The position numbers were made by a program, and so were the translations under genes. Source: CAXSBA01 sp965277105 (GTDB lineage: Bacteria; Spirochaetota; UBA12135; COTS27; CAXSBA01). Taken from it: a stretch of DNA of 64,000 nt. The stretch spans positions 434,001 to 498,000 of the forward strand of contig OZ255710.1 of the NCBI GenBank assembly GCA_965277105.1. Direction: 5' to 3'. Shown in pieces: positions 31,715 through 41,688 of this stretch. Every line of letters starts with the position of its first letter. Positions within the stretch are counted from its first letter, which is position 1. The notes beneath the pieces are model-generated. The model made no database searches. It was not told the DNA's origin and worked only from the letters and a program-made list of their open reading frames with translations.

Positions 31715-32404
31715 TTATTTACCACAATTTTTAAAATCAACAAAATATTCATCATAAGACTTTTCGTTAGTTGAGTTTAAAGAGTTATCTATTCGGACAA
31801 TAATCCTTTTAGGGAAAAGATAGTTTTTAATTTTTTTATAAAAAAAAGTAAGATTAGCACTTTCCACGTTATTTTCATAATAAAAAGCCTTAGTTAACTG
31901 GTAATTTTCTTTTTTAAAGAAGTACTTAGCATAATCACCAGGAAGCCCTTCTTTTTCTTTTAAGGAAATTTCTAAAAATTTTTCTTGGTTTTTTACTTTA
32001 ATGTTGAATTCTTTTTTGAGCAAAGAAAAGGTGTGATAATTGTCAATTCCAATGAATAAACCACTACGAAAAATAAAATCCTCATAGGGTAAGAAATAAT
32101 TTTTATAAAAAGGAAGGGTGCCGGTCAACTCTAACTTGGGTTTTTTGGTCCTTTCTGCTTGCACAAAAAGAACTGGAGTTTTTTTAAACTCAATCATATC
32201 TGCTGGAATATTTTTTAGTTGAAAGTCAATAATAGTAGAGCGAATAACACAAGAAAAAACTGGGGGATAATTTTTTTCATTGGTAGCTTTTATCTTATTA
32301 AAAATAACCGAAAGCTCCTGTGAATAAATAGAAAAAGAGAATAAAAAAGTGAATGAAAAAAATAATAGTTTAAAAAAACTATTGGGCGCAGGGGTAAGGG
32401 GCAC
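31715..32404 (-). CDS. Unknown exported protein
   Basis: A 229-residue protein with an N-terminal signal peptide (hydrophobic about 10-28, cleavage near SIYSQE). The mature part is beta-rich with alternating hydrophobic and charged residues (VFSCVIRSTIIDFQLKNIPADMIEFKKTPVLFVQAE and later strands). Its general form is like that of LolA/LppX-type lipid-carrier proteins, but I cannot confirm this from motifs. It starts four bases after the stop of the 32409-33086 gene and is probably co-transcribed with it and with smpB. The function is unknown. Confidence 0.6.
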   Translation of the reverse strand: MPLTPAPNSFFKLLFFSFTFLFSFSIYSQELSVIFNKIKATNEKNYPPVFSCVIRSTIIDFQLKNIPADMIEFKKTPVLFVQAERTKKPKLELTGTLPFYKNYFLPYEDFIFRSGLFIGIDNYHTFSLLKKEFNIKVKNQEKFLEISLKEKEGLPGDYAKYFFKKENYQLTKAFYYENNVESANLTFFYKKIKNYLFPKRIIVRIDNSLNSTNEKSYDEYFVDFKNCGK

Positions 32405-32408
32405 GATT

Positions 32409-33086
32409 TTATTTTTTACTTTCTTTTAATAGTTTAAAAAATTTATCTTCGTATTTTTCAAATAACTTATGCTCCACTAAAAAATTCCCTAACTTTTTTA
32501 TTTGTTGGTTGTCTTTTTTGGCTTCTCTAAATAAATATTTTATTTCCTCATACACCTGAGGAGGGATGCCATCTTTATCTAATAATCCCCTTTCCTCAAT
32601 TTCCTGCATATTAATAGGAAATGATTTTTGCATGGTTTTGATACAGAGCTTAACCAAAGAGGCAGTCCAATAATAGTCTTCCCCAGCTAAAATAGTGCTC
32701 ATGGGTTTGTTCTTGCATTGATCGGTTACAAAACTTAAAATTTTAGGAAGAGGTGCTTTTTCTTCCCATTCGTGTTTTAAAATATTTTCAAAGCGATACT
32801 CTAAAAAAAAATCTTCAATTCCTAAGTTATTAAATAAATTTTTAGTTAATGATTGCACTTTTTTAGGGAATCCAATCATATTGTTTTCTTTAACAAAAGG
32901 AGTTATCAACAAAGGACGATTGACGTTTAAATTTCCTTCTCTGATTCTTGTTTTATTTCTCCCTGTTTCTGAGATGAAATAATAGTTATAGACCGTATTA
33001 CCAAAAGTTGCAATATTACTTTTGGGCATATGGATAATGCGAGAGTTTTTTACTGCTTGGTGGAAATTTTCGAAATATTTTTTCAT
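32409..33086 (-). CDS. Conserved-looking hypothetical cytoplasmic protein
   Basis: A 225-residue soluble protein with no signal or membrane segment. The segment IHMPKSNIATFGNTVYNYYFISETGRNKTRIREGNLNVNRPLLITP looks like a conserved core, and similar patterns occur in uncharacterised bacterial proteins, but I cannot name the family. The C-terminal half is helical and charged. The ATG lies six bases after a TATAAT box (33093-33098), so the mRNA would be leaderless. It is first in the probable operon with 31715-32404 and smpB. The function is unknown. Confidence 0.6.
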   Translation of the reverse strand: MKKYFENFHQAVKNSRIIHMPKSNIATFGNTVYNYYFISETGRNKTRIREGNLNVNRPLLITPFVKENNMIGFPKKVQSLTKNLFNNLGIEDFFLEYRFENILKHEWEEKAPLPKILSFVTDQCKNKPMSTILAGEDYYWTASLVKLCIKTMQKSFPINMQEIEERGLLDKDGIPPQVYEEIKYLFREAKKDNQQIKKLGNFLVEHKLFEKYEDKFFKLLKESKK

Positions 33087-33092
33087 ATACCT

Positions 33093-33098
33093 ATTATA
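33093..33098 (-). promoter_or_regulatory. -10 box of the 32409-33086 gene, leaderless arrangement
   Basis: TATAAT on the minus strand with six bases (AGGTAT) before the ATG. The geometry is the same as at enolase. Confidence 0.55.
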
Positions 33099-33225
33099 AT
33101 ATACTGAATACTAAAATTAACTTAATTTTTTTTATTTAAAAAGTTGTTTAAAATTGTTGCTTTTTACAAAAATTTTACTAAAAAATATTGGCTAATACCA
33201 GCTCGTTGATGGCTACCAGTTATTA

Positions 33226-34104
33226 TTGAATCCCCAACTAAAAGGATATTCGCTTGCTCTTATGGGGGTTTTTTGTTTTGGATTAACTCTCCCTTTTAAA
33301 AAAGAAATCGTTCAAGAAATTCCTCCTATTTTTATGGGTTGGTCTAGGCCTTTTTTTGCTGGGCTAATCGCCTTGCTTTTCTTGTGCTTGAAGAAAGATT
33401 GGAAATTTCCTAGTTTAAAAGATTATAGAAAGTATTTTTGGGTTATATTAGGCATTGTTTTTGGTTTTCCGTTTTTTAGCAGTTTAGCCATGGGGAAAAT
33501 TACCGCCTCTCATGGGGGAGTTTTATTAGCTTTGATCCCTATAGGAATAGCTTTAGCTGGAACGGTTATGTCTAAAGAAAGGCCTTCTTTAGCTTTTTGG
33601 GGGTGCTGTTTAATCGGGAGTAGCTTGGTGGTTTTTTATTCGCTAAGGGCTGGATTAGGGGAGTTTCAAATAGGAGATATTTATATGTTTATGGGAGTTT
33701 TTTTAGTCTCCTTAGGGTATGCGGGGGGGAGTATTTTATCTCAGAAAATTGATGGGGTTAAGGTTATTACCTATGCTCTGATCCTTGGGATGCCTATTAG
33801 TTTTTTCCAGACGTTTTATTATTTTCCGGAGAACTTTTTCCAGCTCAAATTTTCTACTTATTTCTACTACTTTTATGTTGTTGCTATTAGTCAGTATGGC
33901 GGGTTTTTCTTTTTTTATCGGGGAGCTGCTTTAATTGGGGTGGCTAAATCGGGGATGCTGCATTTACTACAGCCTTTTGTGGTGATATTTGTTGCTTTTA
34001 TTTTTTTTGAAAATTCTTTTGATTTATTTACAGTCGTTATCACTGCTTTAGTGATAACGACGGTTTATTTTAGTAGAAAATTTCCCGTTTATCAAAAAGA
34101 ATGA
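33226..34104 (+). CDS. EamA/DMT-superfamily permease
   Basis: A 292-residue ten-helix membrane transporter of the drug/metabolite transporter superfamily. Two EamA repeats are visible (about 8-142 and 152-288). The first has LALMGVFCFGLTLPFKKEI and ITASHGGVLLALIPIGIALAGTVMSKERPS; the second has GDIYMFMGVFLVSLGYAGGSIL and GVAKSGMLHLLQPFVVIFVAFIFFENS. The substrate is unknown (amino acids or metabolites in the family). The start codon is TTG. A six-codon frame (MATSYY) ends on a TGA that overlaps this TTG, which could couple translation but may be chance. Confidence 0.85.
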   Translation: MNPQLKGYSLALMGVFCFGLTLPFKKEIVQEIPPIFMGWSRPFFAGLIALLFLCLKKDWKFPSLKDYRKYFWVILGIVFGFPFFSSLAMGKITASHGGVLLALIPIGIALAGTVMSKERPSLAFWGCCLIGSSLVVFYSLRAGLGEFQIGDIYMFMGVFLVSLGYAGGSILSQKIDGVKVITYALILGMPISFFQTFYYFPENFFQLKFSTYFYYFYVVAISQYGGFFFFYRGAALIGVAKSGMLHLLQPFVVIFVAFIFFENSFDLFTVVITALVITTVYFSRKFPVYQKE

Positions 34105-34143
34105 ACTTGCGAATATTATAAAAATGAGAGATTTTAGATTAAG

Positions 34144-36669
34144 TTAATTATTAATTAAAAGTTCCCTGGGTTTAGCCCCGTCGGCTGAAGAGACAATTCC
34201 CTGCTTCTCGAAACTATCCACTATCCTAGCTGCTCGGTTATAGCCGATTTTCAATCTCCTTTGTAGAAAAGACGTCGATATTCTCCCTTCTTGCTTGGCA
34301 ATTGCTAAAGCTTGATTATAAAATTCATCTAAATTTTCTTGATTGCTAGCATTATCACTTTTGTCTAGTAGAGAAAAGTCAATGGTTTTTAACGTTTGGG
34401 AATAACTTTTTAAATTGGCAATAATTTTACTTACTTCTTCATCGGCTAAAAAAGTTCCTTGAATCCTTTTTAGCACGCTAGAAGTGTTGCTTTGGAGGAG
34501 CATATCTCCTTTCCCTAAAAGTTTTTCTGCTCCACTCATATCGATAATGGTCCGGGAATCCACTTTAGATGAAACTTGAAAAGCTATCCTAGAGGGAAAG
34601 TTTGCTTTAATAATTCCCGTGATAACATCAACACTAGGCCTCTGGGTGGCTAAAATAAGATGAATGCCAACGGCCCGGCTCATGGCAGCAAGTCTAGTGA
34701 TGGAGTCTTCTATTTCTTTTCGAGCGACCATCATTAAATCAGCAAATTCGTCGATAACAATAACCAAATAAGGAATGGTGCCTTTTTCTAAATTAGTAGC
34801 CGAGTTTTCAATGTTCCTTTTTTTTATTACCTCATTGTAGGAGGCAATACTTCTTACCTGATGCTTTTCTAATAAACTATAACGATTACCCATTTCTTTA
34901 ATTACCCACTTTAAAGCTAGTGAGGCTTGCTGGTAGTGGGTAATAACAGGGGTCAATAAATGAGGGATATCGTTATAAATCGTAAGTTCCACCATTTTGG
35001 GGTCAATCATAACAAATCTTACTTGATAAGGGGATAATTTTAATAATAGGGAACAAATGATGGCGTTGATACAAACCGATTTCCCGCTACCAGTAGCCCC
35101 AGCAACTAAAAGGTGAGGAGTAGTGGTAAGATCAGCTATTACCGCTTCTCCAGTAATTGACGCCCCCAAGGCAATGGGTAAATGGGCTTTGCTTTTTGTA
35201 AATTCATCTCGTTCCACAATTTCTCTGAGGAGAATTTTTTCTTGGATTTGGTTAGGGATTTCAATACCGATAACGGTTTTCCCGGGAATGGGTGCCACAA
35301 TTCGAACCGATTTAGCGCCTAGAGAAAGGGCTAAGTTATCGGTTAAGCTAATTATTCTTGATATTTTTACTCCTGGTTCTAGGGTCATTTCATATTGAGT
35401 AATCGCTGGCCCAATTGACACGGAGACCACTTTAGAGTGAATACCGAACTCTTGAATGGTGTTTTCTAGTTTGACAATATTTTCGTTAATCTCTTTTTTC
35501 TTTTCTAGAGTATCAATTTTTTTTTGGGCGTTATGGGCTAAAGCAGTGCCATCGGCTAAGTAACTCAAAACTTCTGAGCGAATATTTTCATTAATGATTA
35601 AATTATTACTAGGGTTATTTGAAGAAAAGTTATTTGAAGAAAAGTTATCCATATTTTCTTGGGGGTACTCTTCTTGGGCTTGATGATTTTCTAAGTCATT
35701 GGATTCTTTACTTGAGTAATCAGAAGATGAATTGGCTGCATTAGCCCTATTTTTTGATTTATGCAAGAATAAATGAGCATTGGTTAAATCTAGTATTGCT
35801 TGCTCTCTTTCAAGATTATTTTCCACTGGTGAATGAATAGTTGGTTTGCTTTGGCTCTCTTCATTTTTTTTTGATTCATAAGCTAAATGATTATTGATAA
35901 TTGGTCCTGATGCTTTTTCTTGCTCGGTAGTGGAAAATAAATCTTGATTTATTAGAGTGGTTATTTCTTGATCGTAAATAAAGGCTTTATTGCTCACTTG
36001 CTTTTTATAATTTTCATTTTTTAGAGCATTGATATTAACGGGGTGAATTACTTTTTGAAGAAAACTTTTAAATGATAAAAGATATTTTTTATTTGCCTGT
36101 TTTGCTTGGCTAAAAATCTCTGGTAGCTTTTTTAGCCTACTAGTGCTTTTCTTTAAAGAAGAAAAAATAGAGCGACTTTTTATATTAAAGTTGTATAATA
36201 CCAACCCTAAAAATGCTAAGCAAATAATTAGATTTAAAGCAACTGAGAGAATACTGGTTTTCCCTTCATTCCCTAAAAAATAAATAACTAGCGCATAAAA
36301 AAAGCGAGGCAAAAAACCACTCCAATCGCTATTGATAAGGGGAGTATTGAGTAAAAGAATCTGCAAAGAAAAACAAAGCATGAAAATAGCAAAAGTCTTA
36401 TGCAAAAAAGGAGTGAGCTCAAATTTTTCCTTTAACCCAAAATAACCTAACCAAAAAAGAAAAATGGGTATAGTAAAAATAACTACTCCCAAGAAATCAG
36501 TTACTAAGAAATTACTTAAAAAATGAATAGTGTCGCCTAGAAAATGAGTCCCTTCTCCAGTATAACTTATTAAAATGAGGAATAAAAATTGTGAAAGAAG
36601 TATGCATAGCAAGAAAATAATTTTTTTCTCCATGCTAAGTGAATTAGAAATTGGTTTGACCTCAGACAT
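34144..36669 (-). CDS. ftsK: DNA translocase FtsK/SpoIIIE
   Basis: Hexameric motor that pumps chromosome termini through the closing septum and stimulates dimer resolution. The 841-residue protein has four N-terminal membrane spans (about 15-165) and a variable linker with a small Asn/Ser-rich repeat (NNFSSNNFSSNNPSNN near 345-360). The motor domain has Walker A GATGSGKSVC near residue 525 and Walker B VIVIDEFADLM near 640. The C-terminal winged-helix gamma domain (about 775-841, FLQRRLKIGYNRAARIVDSFEKQGIV) reads KOPS/SRS-type sites. The predicted -10 lies within ten bases of the ATG and no Shine-Dalgarno is seen. It is monocistronic. Confidence 0.95.
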   Translation of the reverse strand: MSEVKPISNSLSMEKKIIFLLCILLSQFLFLILISYTGEGTHFLGDTIHFLSNFLVTDFLGVVIFTIPIFLFWLGYFGLKEKFELTPFLHKTFAIFMLCFSLQILLLNTPLINSDWSGFLPRFFYALVIYFLGNEGKTSILSVALNLIICLAFLGLVLYNFNIKSRSIFSSLKKSTSRLKKLPEIFSQAKQANKKYLLSFKSFLQKVIHPVNINALKNENYKKQVSNKAFIYDQEITTLINQDLFSTTEQEKASGPIINNHLAYESKKNEESQSKPTIHSPVENNLEREQAILDLTNAHLFLHKSKNRANAANSSSDYSSKESNDLENHQAQEEYPQENMDNFSSNNFSSNNPSNNLIINENIRSEVLSYLADGTALAHNAQKKIDTLEKKKEINENIVKLENTIQEFGIHSKVVSVSIGPAITQYEMTLEPGVKISRIISLTDNLALSLGAKSVRIVAPIPGKTVIGIEIPNQIQEKILLREIVERDEFTKSKAHLPIALGASITGEAVIADLTTTPHLLVAGATGSGKSVCINAIICSLLLKLSPYQVRFVMIDPKMVELTIYNDIPHLLTPVITHYQQASLALKWVIKEMGNRYSLLEKHQVRSIASYNEVIKKRNIENSATNLEKGTIPYLVIVIDEFADLMMVARKEIEDSITRLAAMSRAVGIHLILATQRPSVDVITGIIKANFPSRIAFQVSSKVDSRTIIDMSGAEKLLGKGDMLLQSNTSSVLKRIQGTFLADEEVSKIIANLKSYSQTLKTIDFSLLDKSDNASNQENLDEFYNQALAIAKQEGRISTSFLQRRLKIGYNRAARIVDSFEKQGIVSSADGAKPRELLINN

Positions 36670-36770
36670 TATAGCGATATATATAATTATCTTGATTATC
36701 CTAAATTACTTAAGTAAAAATTAATAAAATATAAAGGATAAGTATTTTTATTGATTTAGGGTTTTTTTAA

Positions 36771-37709
36771 TTAATGGTTATCGTTAATGAAAGAAAAGGC
36801 TTTATTAGTTAAATTTACTTTATAGATAAAGTTCAACTTTTTTCCCTGCAATTCTTTATGCGATTGGTTTAAAATGGTGGAGTCATTAAACCAAGCATAA
36901 AGGGATGAGCCAGAACCGCTTAATAAAACATGGGGTGTTTTATTAAGTAGAAGGTGATAAACTTTTTTTATTTTGGGATAATATTCAAGGGTTTTTTTTT
37001 CAAAAGCATTATAAAAAAACTCCGGAAGTGGGGGAAGGGAGCGGTTGTTTTTTTTATTAGCAGCAAGTAGGTTTTTTTTAAGAGAAGAAAAATTATCATT
37101 GTTATTTAATTGAACGTTTTTTTTATAGGCTAAGGAAGTGGCGATAAACTCTTCGGGGTAAACCAAAAGTAGTTGGTCGTTAAGTGAAAAATCTAAGGGA
37201 GTGATTTTTTCACCAATTCCCTCCACGATAGCTAACCCTCCTTGCAAAAAAAAAGGAATATCACTACCAAACTTAATGGCAATTTGTTTTTTTTGATCTT
37301 CGGTTAATTGTAAATTAAACATTTTATTAAGCACTAGAATAAGACCAGCTGCATTACTACTTCCCCCTCCTAACCCGGCGCCTACGGGAATATTTTTTTT
37401 CAACCTAAGGAGCACCGGTGGGATGGAAAATTCTTTTTGAAAAAATTCTAATACTTTAATGAGCAAATTATTTTCTTGTAAATTATAATGAGTAGTTTTT
37501 AATGCTATCTTTGGGTGGGAGGTTGGTAAAAAAGTTATTTGATTGATTTCTTTTTTGACGACAGGAGAAACTGATAATTCATCATAGAGTGAAATAGAGT
37601 GGAATAGGGATTCAATTTTATGATAAGATTCGTTGGCAGAAGGTGGCAAAACGTTTAGGTAAAGGTTAACTTTTGCATAGCACTTTATTTTAAGAGCATC
37701 ACTCATCAT
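36771..37709 (-). CDS. ispE: 4-diphosphocytidyl-2-C-methyl-D-erythritol kinase
   Basis: GHMP-fold kinase of the MEP isoprenoid pathway, phosphorylating CDP-ME. The 312-residue protein has the N-terminal AKVNLYLNVL substrate lysine motif, the nucleotide loop PVGAGLGGGSSNAAGLI, SDIPFFLQGG and the late LLSGSGSSLYAWF. Its ATG overlaps the stop of the TPR gene (ATGA), making it the last gene of the five-gene envelope operon at 36771-45956. A second Met follows directly. Linkage of an isoprenoid gene to glycosylation genes fits a need for polyprenyl carriers, but that is inference. Confidence 0.94.
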   Translation of the reverse strand: MMSDALKIKCYAKVNLYLNVLPPSANESYHKIESLFHSISLYDELSVSPVVKKEINQITFLPTSHPKIALKTTHYNLQENNLLIKVLEFFQKEFSIPPVLLRLKKNIPVGAGLGGGSSNAAGLILVLNKMFNLQLTEDQKKQIAIKFGSDIPFFLQGGLAIVEGIGEKITPLDFSLNDQLLLVYPEEFIATSLAYKKNVQLNNNDNFSSLKKNLLAANKKNNRSLPPLPEFFYNAFEKKTLEYYPKIKKVYHLLLNKTPHVLLSGSGSSLYAWFNDSTILNQSHKELQGKKLNFIYKVNLTNKAFSFINDNH

Positions 37710-39601
37710 TGCGGTGGGGCTAGCTGAACAACATCTCCTTTTTTAAGGACATTGATCAGTTGATAGTCGAAAATCTGGGCACTAGCAAAATAGTTTTCTA
37801 CTTGACTAATCGTTATTTCTCCCAAGATATTTTCCTCTCTTTTAATAACTAATGTATCGTTTTCTTTTATTCCTTGAAGCTCCCCTAAAGAAATAACGAC
37901 TAAATTGCTGGTAATCTCCACGACTTCCCCTTGAGGGATGACGTCTTTTTCAATATTGGTTTTGAATTGATTTAAGACTTCTTGATAGCGAGAATTTCCC
38001 CTCGCGGAAAGGGTGACGTTTTTTACTTCTTTCCCTGATTCACTAACTTGAAATTGCAAAAGAAATAACTCTTCTCTATCTCTTGGTTGATAATCAATTA
38101 AAAAATGATTTTGATAAAGATTGTTTTCTTGTAAAATTTTTTTCTTATCCCTTGCTAAAACTAGCTCGGCTTTTAAAATGAAAGACTCTTGGAGTTTGTC
38201 AAATAGCATTTTCCCTACTACGACATTAAAATAGGGGAAAGTGAATTCATCTACTAAATTTTGATTTTCTACTAAGATGTAAAATTTAACCCCATGGCTC
38301 GGAGCAAAGTTGTTGGCTAAGGTATTGGCTAAGCTACTACGAAGTTCTTTCGTTAAAAATTCTATTTGGGTGGTGATTTTAAATGTGTCTTTTTGTTGGT
38401 TTTCTAAAATATTTTTAACAATCCCTAACTCTTCTAAATAATCTTGATTCCTTCCCTGATTTTTTAAATAGCTGACATAAGCTATGCGCAAATCTTCATC
38501 TAAAGGAGTTAAACTGATACCACGTTTAACATGATTAAAAACCCCTAAGTAATTTCCTTTTTGCTCTAACAGCTTACTTTGAGTTTTATGATAACTAGCG
38601 TAACGTTCTCTTAGTGGATCGTCTATAGCGGTATTCGCTAAAATTATTTCTTCTAAAAAATACCTAGCCCATTCATCGCTTTCTTGTTTTAAAAGCAGCT
38701 CTTCTAAAGGCAGGATAACTTTGGTTAAATTCTCTTTGTTTTTTAACTCGAAAAAATCATCTACTTTTTTGTAAATAAAAAATTGAACAAAGCTGGTGAG
38801 TCGTTTATAAAAACTAAATTCTTCATTTCCTATGCTCTCTTCTGTTAGTGACAACTGTTTTAAAAAATTTAAAAGGGTATTCCAGTTTTTAGTAATAAAA
38901 TAAATTTCTAATTTTTTCTTCACATAAGGAAAATAATTTTTATTTAAAAAAAGGGCTTGATTGATACTAGCTAAGGCTTTTTTAGGGCTATTTACTAAAA
39001 GGAAAAATTCAGTTTCTAAGAAAAAAAAATAATGATTTTTAGGGTAACGATTTTTATACTCTTCTAAAAGATTTTTAATTTCTCGAGTATTAGGGTTGTT
39101 GCTGTTTAAAAGTAAGGTGCCTTGAAGCTCATACCAATTAGCATCCCTACCAGCTATTGTCTCATATTCTTGCAAACCATTACTGGCTAAAATATTTTTG
39201 TTTTGCTTTAAAAAGATTTTAATTTTTAGTAAATGAGCATCTCGATAATTAGAATCTTCTCTTAAAATTTCTTCTGCTTGCTGCAAAGACGCTGCATAAT
39301 TCTTTTCGTAAAAAAGGACTAACGCTTCTAGGTATTCGGCTCTAAGGGAGTTTTCCCATTTTTTTATAAAAACTAATTCTTCTTTCGCTTGTTCCAAATA
39401 ATTTTTTTCAAGGTAAGTTTTTAAAAGAATTTCTCTTAGGGCTAAATCGTTGAAATATTTTTCTTGTAAATCTTCGCCAGCAATAATAATGTCGTCGTAA
39501 CTTCCTTGGTAAAACTTTTTTTCTAACTGCTCAACTTCGGCGGTAATGTTAGCATAAAGTAAATGAAAAAAAAAAAATAGTAAAAGAAATATTTTAATCA
39601 A
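37706..39601 (-). CDS. Exported TPR-repeat protein with FlgT-like C-terminal domain
   Basis: A 631-residue protein with a signal peptide (about 1-18, ending LLYANITAE) and many TPR-like helix pairs from about residue 20 to 390 (for example YDDIIIAGEDLQEKYFNDLALREILLKTYLEKNYLEQAKEEL). The C-terminal 200 residues are beta-rich and end with VVEITSNLVVISLGELQGIKENDTLVIKREENILGEITISQVE, which resembles the C-terminal SH3-like domain of FlgT-like envelope proteins. It is probably a periplasmic scaffold. It sits between the DUF2723 pair and ispE, overlapping ispE by four bases. No catalytic motif is seen. Confidence 0.7.
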   Translation of the reverse strand: MIKIFLLLFFFFHLLYANITAEVEQLEKKFYQGSYDDIIIAGEDLQEKYFNDLALREILLKTYLEKNYLEQAKEELVFIKKWENSLRAEYLEALVLFYEKNYAASLQQAEEILREDSNYRDAHLLKIKIFLKQNKNILASNGLQEYETIAGRDANWYELQGTLLLNSNNPNTREIKNLLEEYKNRYPKNHYFFFLETEFFLLVNSPKKALASINQALFLNKNYFPYVKKKLEIYFITKNWNTLLNFLKQLSLTEESIGNEEFSFYKRLTSFVQFFIYKKVDDFFELKNKENLTKVILPLEELLLKQESDEWARYFLEEIILANTAIDDPLRERYASYHKTQSKLLEQKGNYLGVFNHVKRGISLTPLDEDLRIAYVSYLKNQGRNQDYLEELGIVKNILENQQKDTFKITTQIEFLTKELRSSLANTLANNFAPSHGVKFYILVENQNLVDEFTFPYFNVVVGKMLFDKLQESFILKAELVLARDKKKILQENNLYQNHFLIDYQPRDREELFLLQFQVSESGKEVKNVTLSARGNSRYQEVLNQFKTNIEKDVIPQGEVVEITSNLVVISLGELQGIKENDTLVIKREENILGEITISQVENYFASAQIFDYQLINVLKKGDVVQLAPPQ

Positions 39602-39621
39602 AAATGCTGTAAATTATTTTA

Positions 39622-41670
39622 TTATTTTTTAGATAAAATTAAATCTATATGGCTAATACTTTTTTCACTAATGACTTTTCGATTTTTAGTTTCTGCGTCA
39701 CTTTTTGTTTGATTATTCACTAGGCTTAAAAAATCCATAAAATAACTTCTGCTTTTTTGGTACCAATCAAAAGCTTGTGGATGAGCTTTTGCTTTTTCTA
39801 CTTTATGAAAATACATCCTAGCTAAAAAAAAAACAATTTCTTCTAAGGGCAGCTGAGTGGAATACTCTTTTTTTTTAATCAAATCTTCCAAAACTTCAAT
39901 GCCTTTATCGATATTTTGTTTTCTTAAAAAAAGGACATACTGCTTAATGGTTTCATTTTTTATTTCTGGTTTATTTTGTTTGTTTATTAAATCCAAGAGT
40001 TTTTCATAAGCTTTTTCTGCTTGAGTAAATTCTCCATTTTCATTAAGTGCTTTAATCAAAGAGCGTAATTCTTTCTCGTCATTATTAGCATTTGCTATTA
40101 AATCTTGACCTTTCCCCTGAGAGTTTTTAGCATTAATTTTTACTTTGTCTGCATTAGCTATCAACTGATTAAACGAAGCCATTAATTGTTTAGCTTGAAT
40201 GACTTCTTGATCGTTTTCATAACCTGTTTTATTTCTACTACGATAAAAAGTTAGTTTGCTATTCAGTAGCTTTTGGAGATAACGTTTCCCTTGTTCTAAA
40301 TTAGTTAGGTAGTTTTCGTCTTGGTTTTTTGAAGCGAAGTTATAGAGTAGCTGGGCTGCTCTTAAAATAGAGGCTGTGTTTTTATAGTTTATTTCATTAA
40401 TTTTAGCAAAATGCTTAGCGGCTTTTTTAGGGTTGGTCTCTTGATTAGCCGTAGCGAGAAAATAATTTAAAATAACATTATTAGGGGTAAAAGCAATATT
40501 TTCTTCCGTTACTGTTAGGGATTTTTCTCGGTAATCGTTAGCTAGTTTTAAGAAGTTGTTTTTATTTTTCGGAGTAGAGGTAAAATCCGCTTTTTGTTTT
40601 AAATAATTTGAGGCTGATAAGTATTGCTCCCTTTGATAACGAGCGTAATAAGAATAAATTTCTAAGGTTAAAAAATCCCAGCTAGACGAGTTGTAAACTT
40701 TTTTATAAAAAAACTTATATCTATCCCAATAATCTAAAGCAGTAATCCCCGGGAATACCGAGTTAAACTTTTTAAGGAGTCTAAGGGAATTGCCATTATT
40801 CTCACTGAAAGCTATATATTTTTCTTCGACTAATTTCCTTAAAGAAATAACAAATAAATTCTCACTCATAGAGACTTTGCTTATTTTTTTAATGGTCTCT
40901 TGAAGTTGTTGATAATTTCCCTGCCCACCATGGATGTCTAAGGCTTCAACTATTGCGTAGCGAATAGGAACAACTTTATAAGCTAGCCCAAATTGCTTCA
41001 AATACCACGGCCCTAAATATTTAAAGTCTTGCTGATAAAGGTACCCACCACTTCTAAGTTTAAAGTCATAAATTGATTTATCGATATAATTCCTCGTTGT
41101 TCTTTTAAGGGCCTCTAGGTTGTTGAGTTGATATTTTCTATCAAGGGCAATTTTCCTTTGAGGGTTTTTAACTTTGTTTAAAAGTTCTTTTTTTTTTTGT
41201 TGGAGGTAATTGATGCTTAACTTTTCGAGGTCTTTTCTTTTCCAAGTAACATAAACCGGCCTATCGGTCGAGTACAACTGGAAATCCCTTATAGCTTGAA
41301 TCAATTCTAATTCATCGCGGAAGGTGTTTAAAAGATCTCCATATAGGCGGGGGAAGACATTGCCTTTTTGGTCAAAAAAATCAACATCGGGTCTTTTGTT
41401 TTCAATTAAAGCAAAATATAAAATAGAAAAAACTTGATTATCCCCGCCTTCTGTCATAAAGATGGAGTTGGGTTCTATTCCCATTAAAAAATTTTTGCCA
41501 TAATTATGGTTTACCCAATTAAGCGAATTATCGTTGCTTTGAACGTTTTTTTTATATTGAAACCAAGAAGTAAAGTGATTTGTCGTATTCCCTCCTAAAC
41601 CCCAAGTAAGCAAGAAAAAAATGAACCCAAATATAATAGTGTTGATAAAAATAATATTTTTTTTCGTCAT
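39622..41670 (-). CDS. Soluble half of a split DUF2723/TMEM260-like protein, with TPR repeats
   Basis: A 682-residue protein with one N-terminal membrane anchor (about 5-25). Residues about 45-235 match the region that follows the membrane part in single-chain DUF2723 proteins: LNWVNHNYGKNFLMGIEPNSIFMTEGGDNQVFSILYFALIENKRPDVDF and later YLKQFGLAYKVVPIRYAIVEA. The rest is TPR-like helices (about 390-670). In many bacteria these parts are fused to the DUF2723 membrane domain; here they are encoded separately, 18 bases downstream of it. It is likely a partner subunit of the membrane half. Assignment is by family knowledge and order. Confidence 0.7.
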   Translation of the reverse strand: MTKKNIIFINTIIFGFIFFLLTWGLGGNTTNHFTSWFQYKKNVQSNDNSLNWVNHNYGKNFLMGIEPNSIFMTEGGDNQVFSILYFALIENKRPDVDFFDQKGNVFPRLYGDLLNTFRDELELIQAIRDFQLYSTDRPVYVTWKRKDLEKLSINYLQQKKKELLNKVKNPQRKIALDRKYQLNNLEALKRTTRNYIDKSIYDFKLRSGGYLYQQDFKYLGPWYLKQFGLAYKVVPIRYAIVEALDIHGGQGNYQQLQETIKKISKVSMSENLFVISLRKLVEEKYIAFSENNGNSLRLLKKFNSVFPGITALDYWDRYKFFYKKVYNSSSWDFLTLEIYSYYARYQREQYLSASNYLKQKADFTSTPKNKNNFLKLANDYREKSLTVTEENIAFTPNNVILNYFLATANQETNPKKAAKHFAKINEINYKNTASILRAAQLLYNFASKNQDENYLTNLEQGKRYLQKLLNSKLTFYRSRNKTGYENDQEVIQAKQLMASFNQLIANADKVKINAKNSQGKGQDLIANANNDEKELRSLIKALNENGEFTQAEKAYEKLLDLINKQNKPEIKNETIKQYVLFLRKQNIDKGIEVLEDLIKKKEYSTQLPLEEIVFFLARMYFHKVEKAKAHPQAFDWYQKSRSYFMDFLSLVNNQTKSDAETKNRKVISEKSISHIDLILSKK

Positions 41671-41688
41671 AAAAGCATTTTTTTGATT

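Noticed and set aside
33209..33229. Leader peptide MATSYY before the EamA gene
   Set aside because: Six codons only and no attenuator structure; overlap with the TTG start is probably chance.
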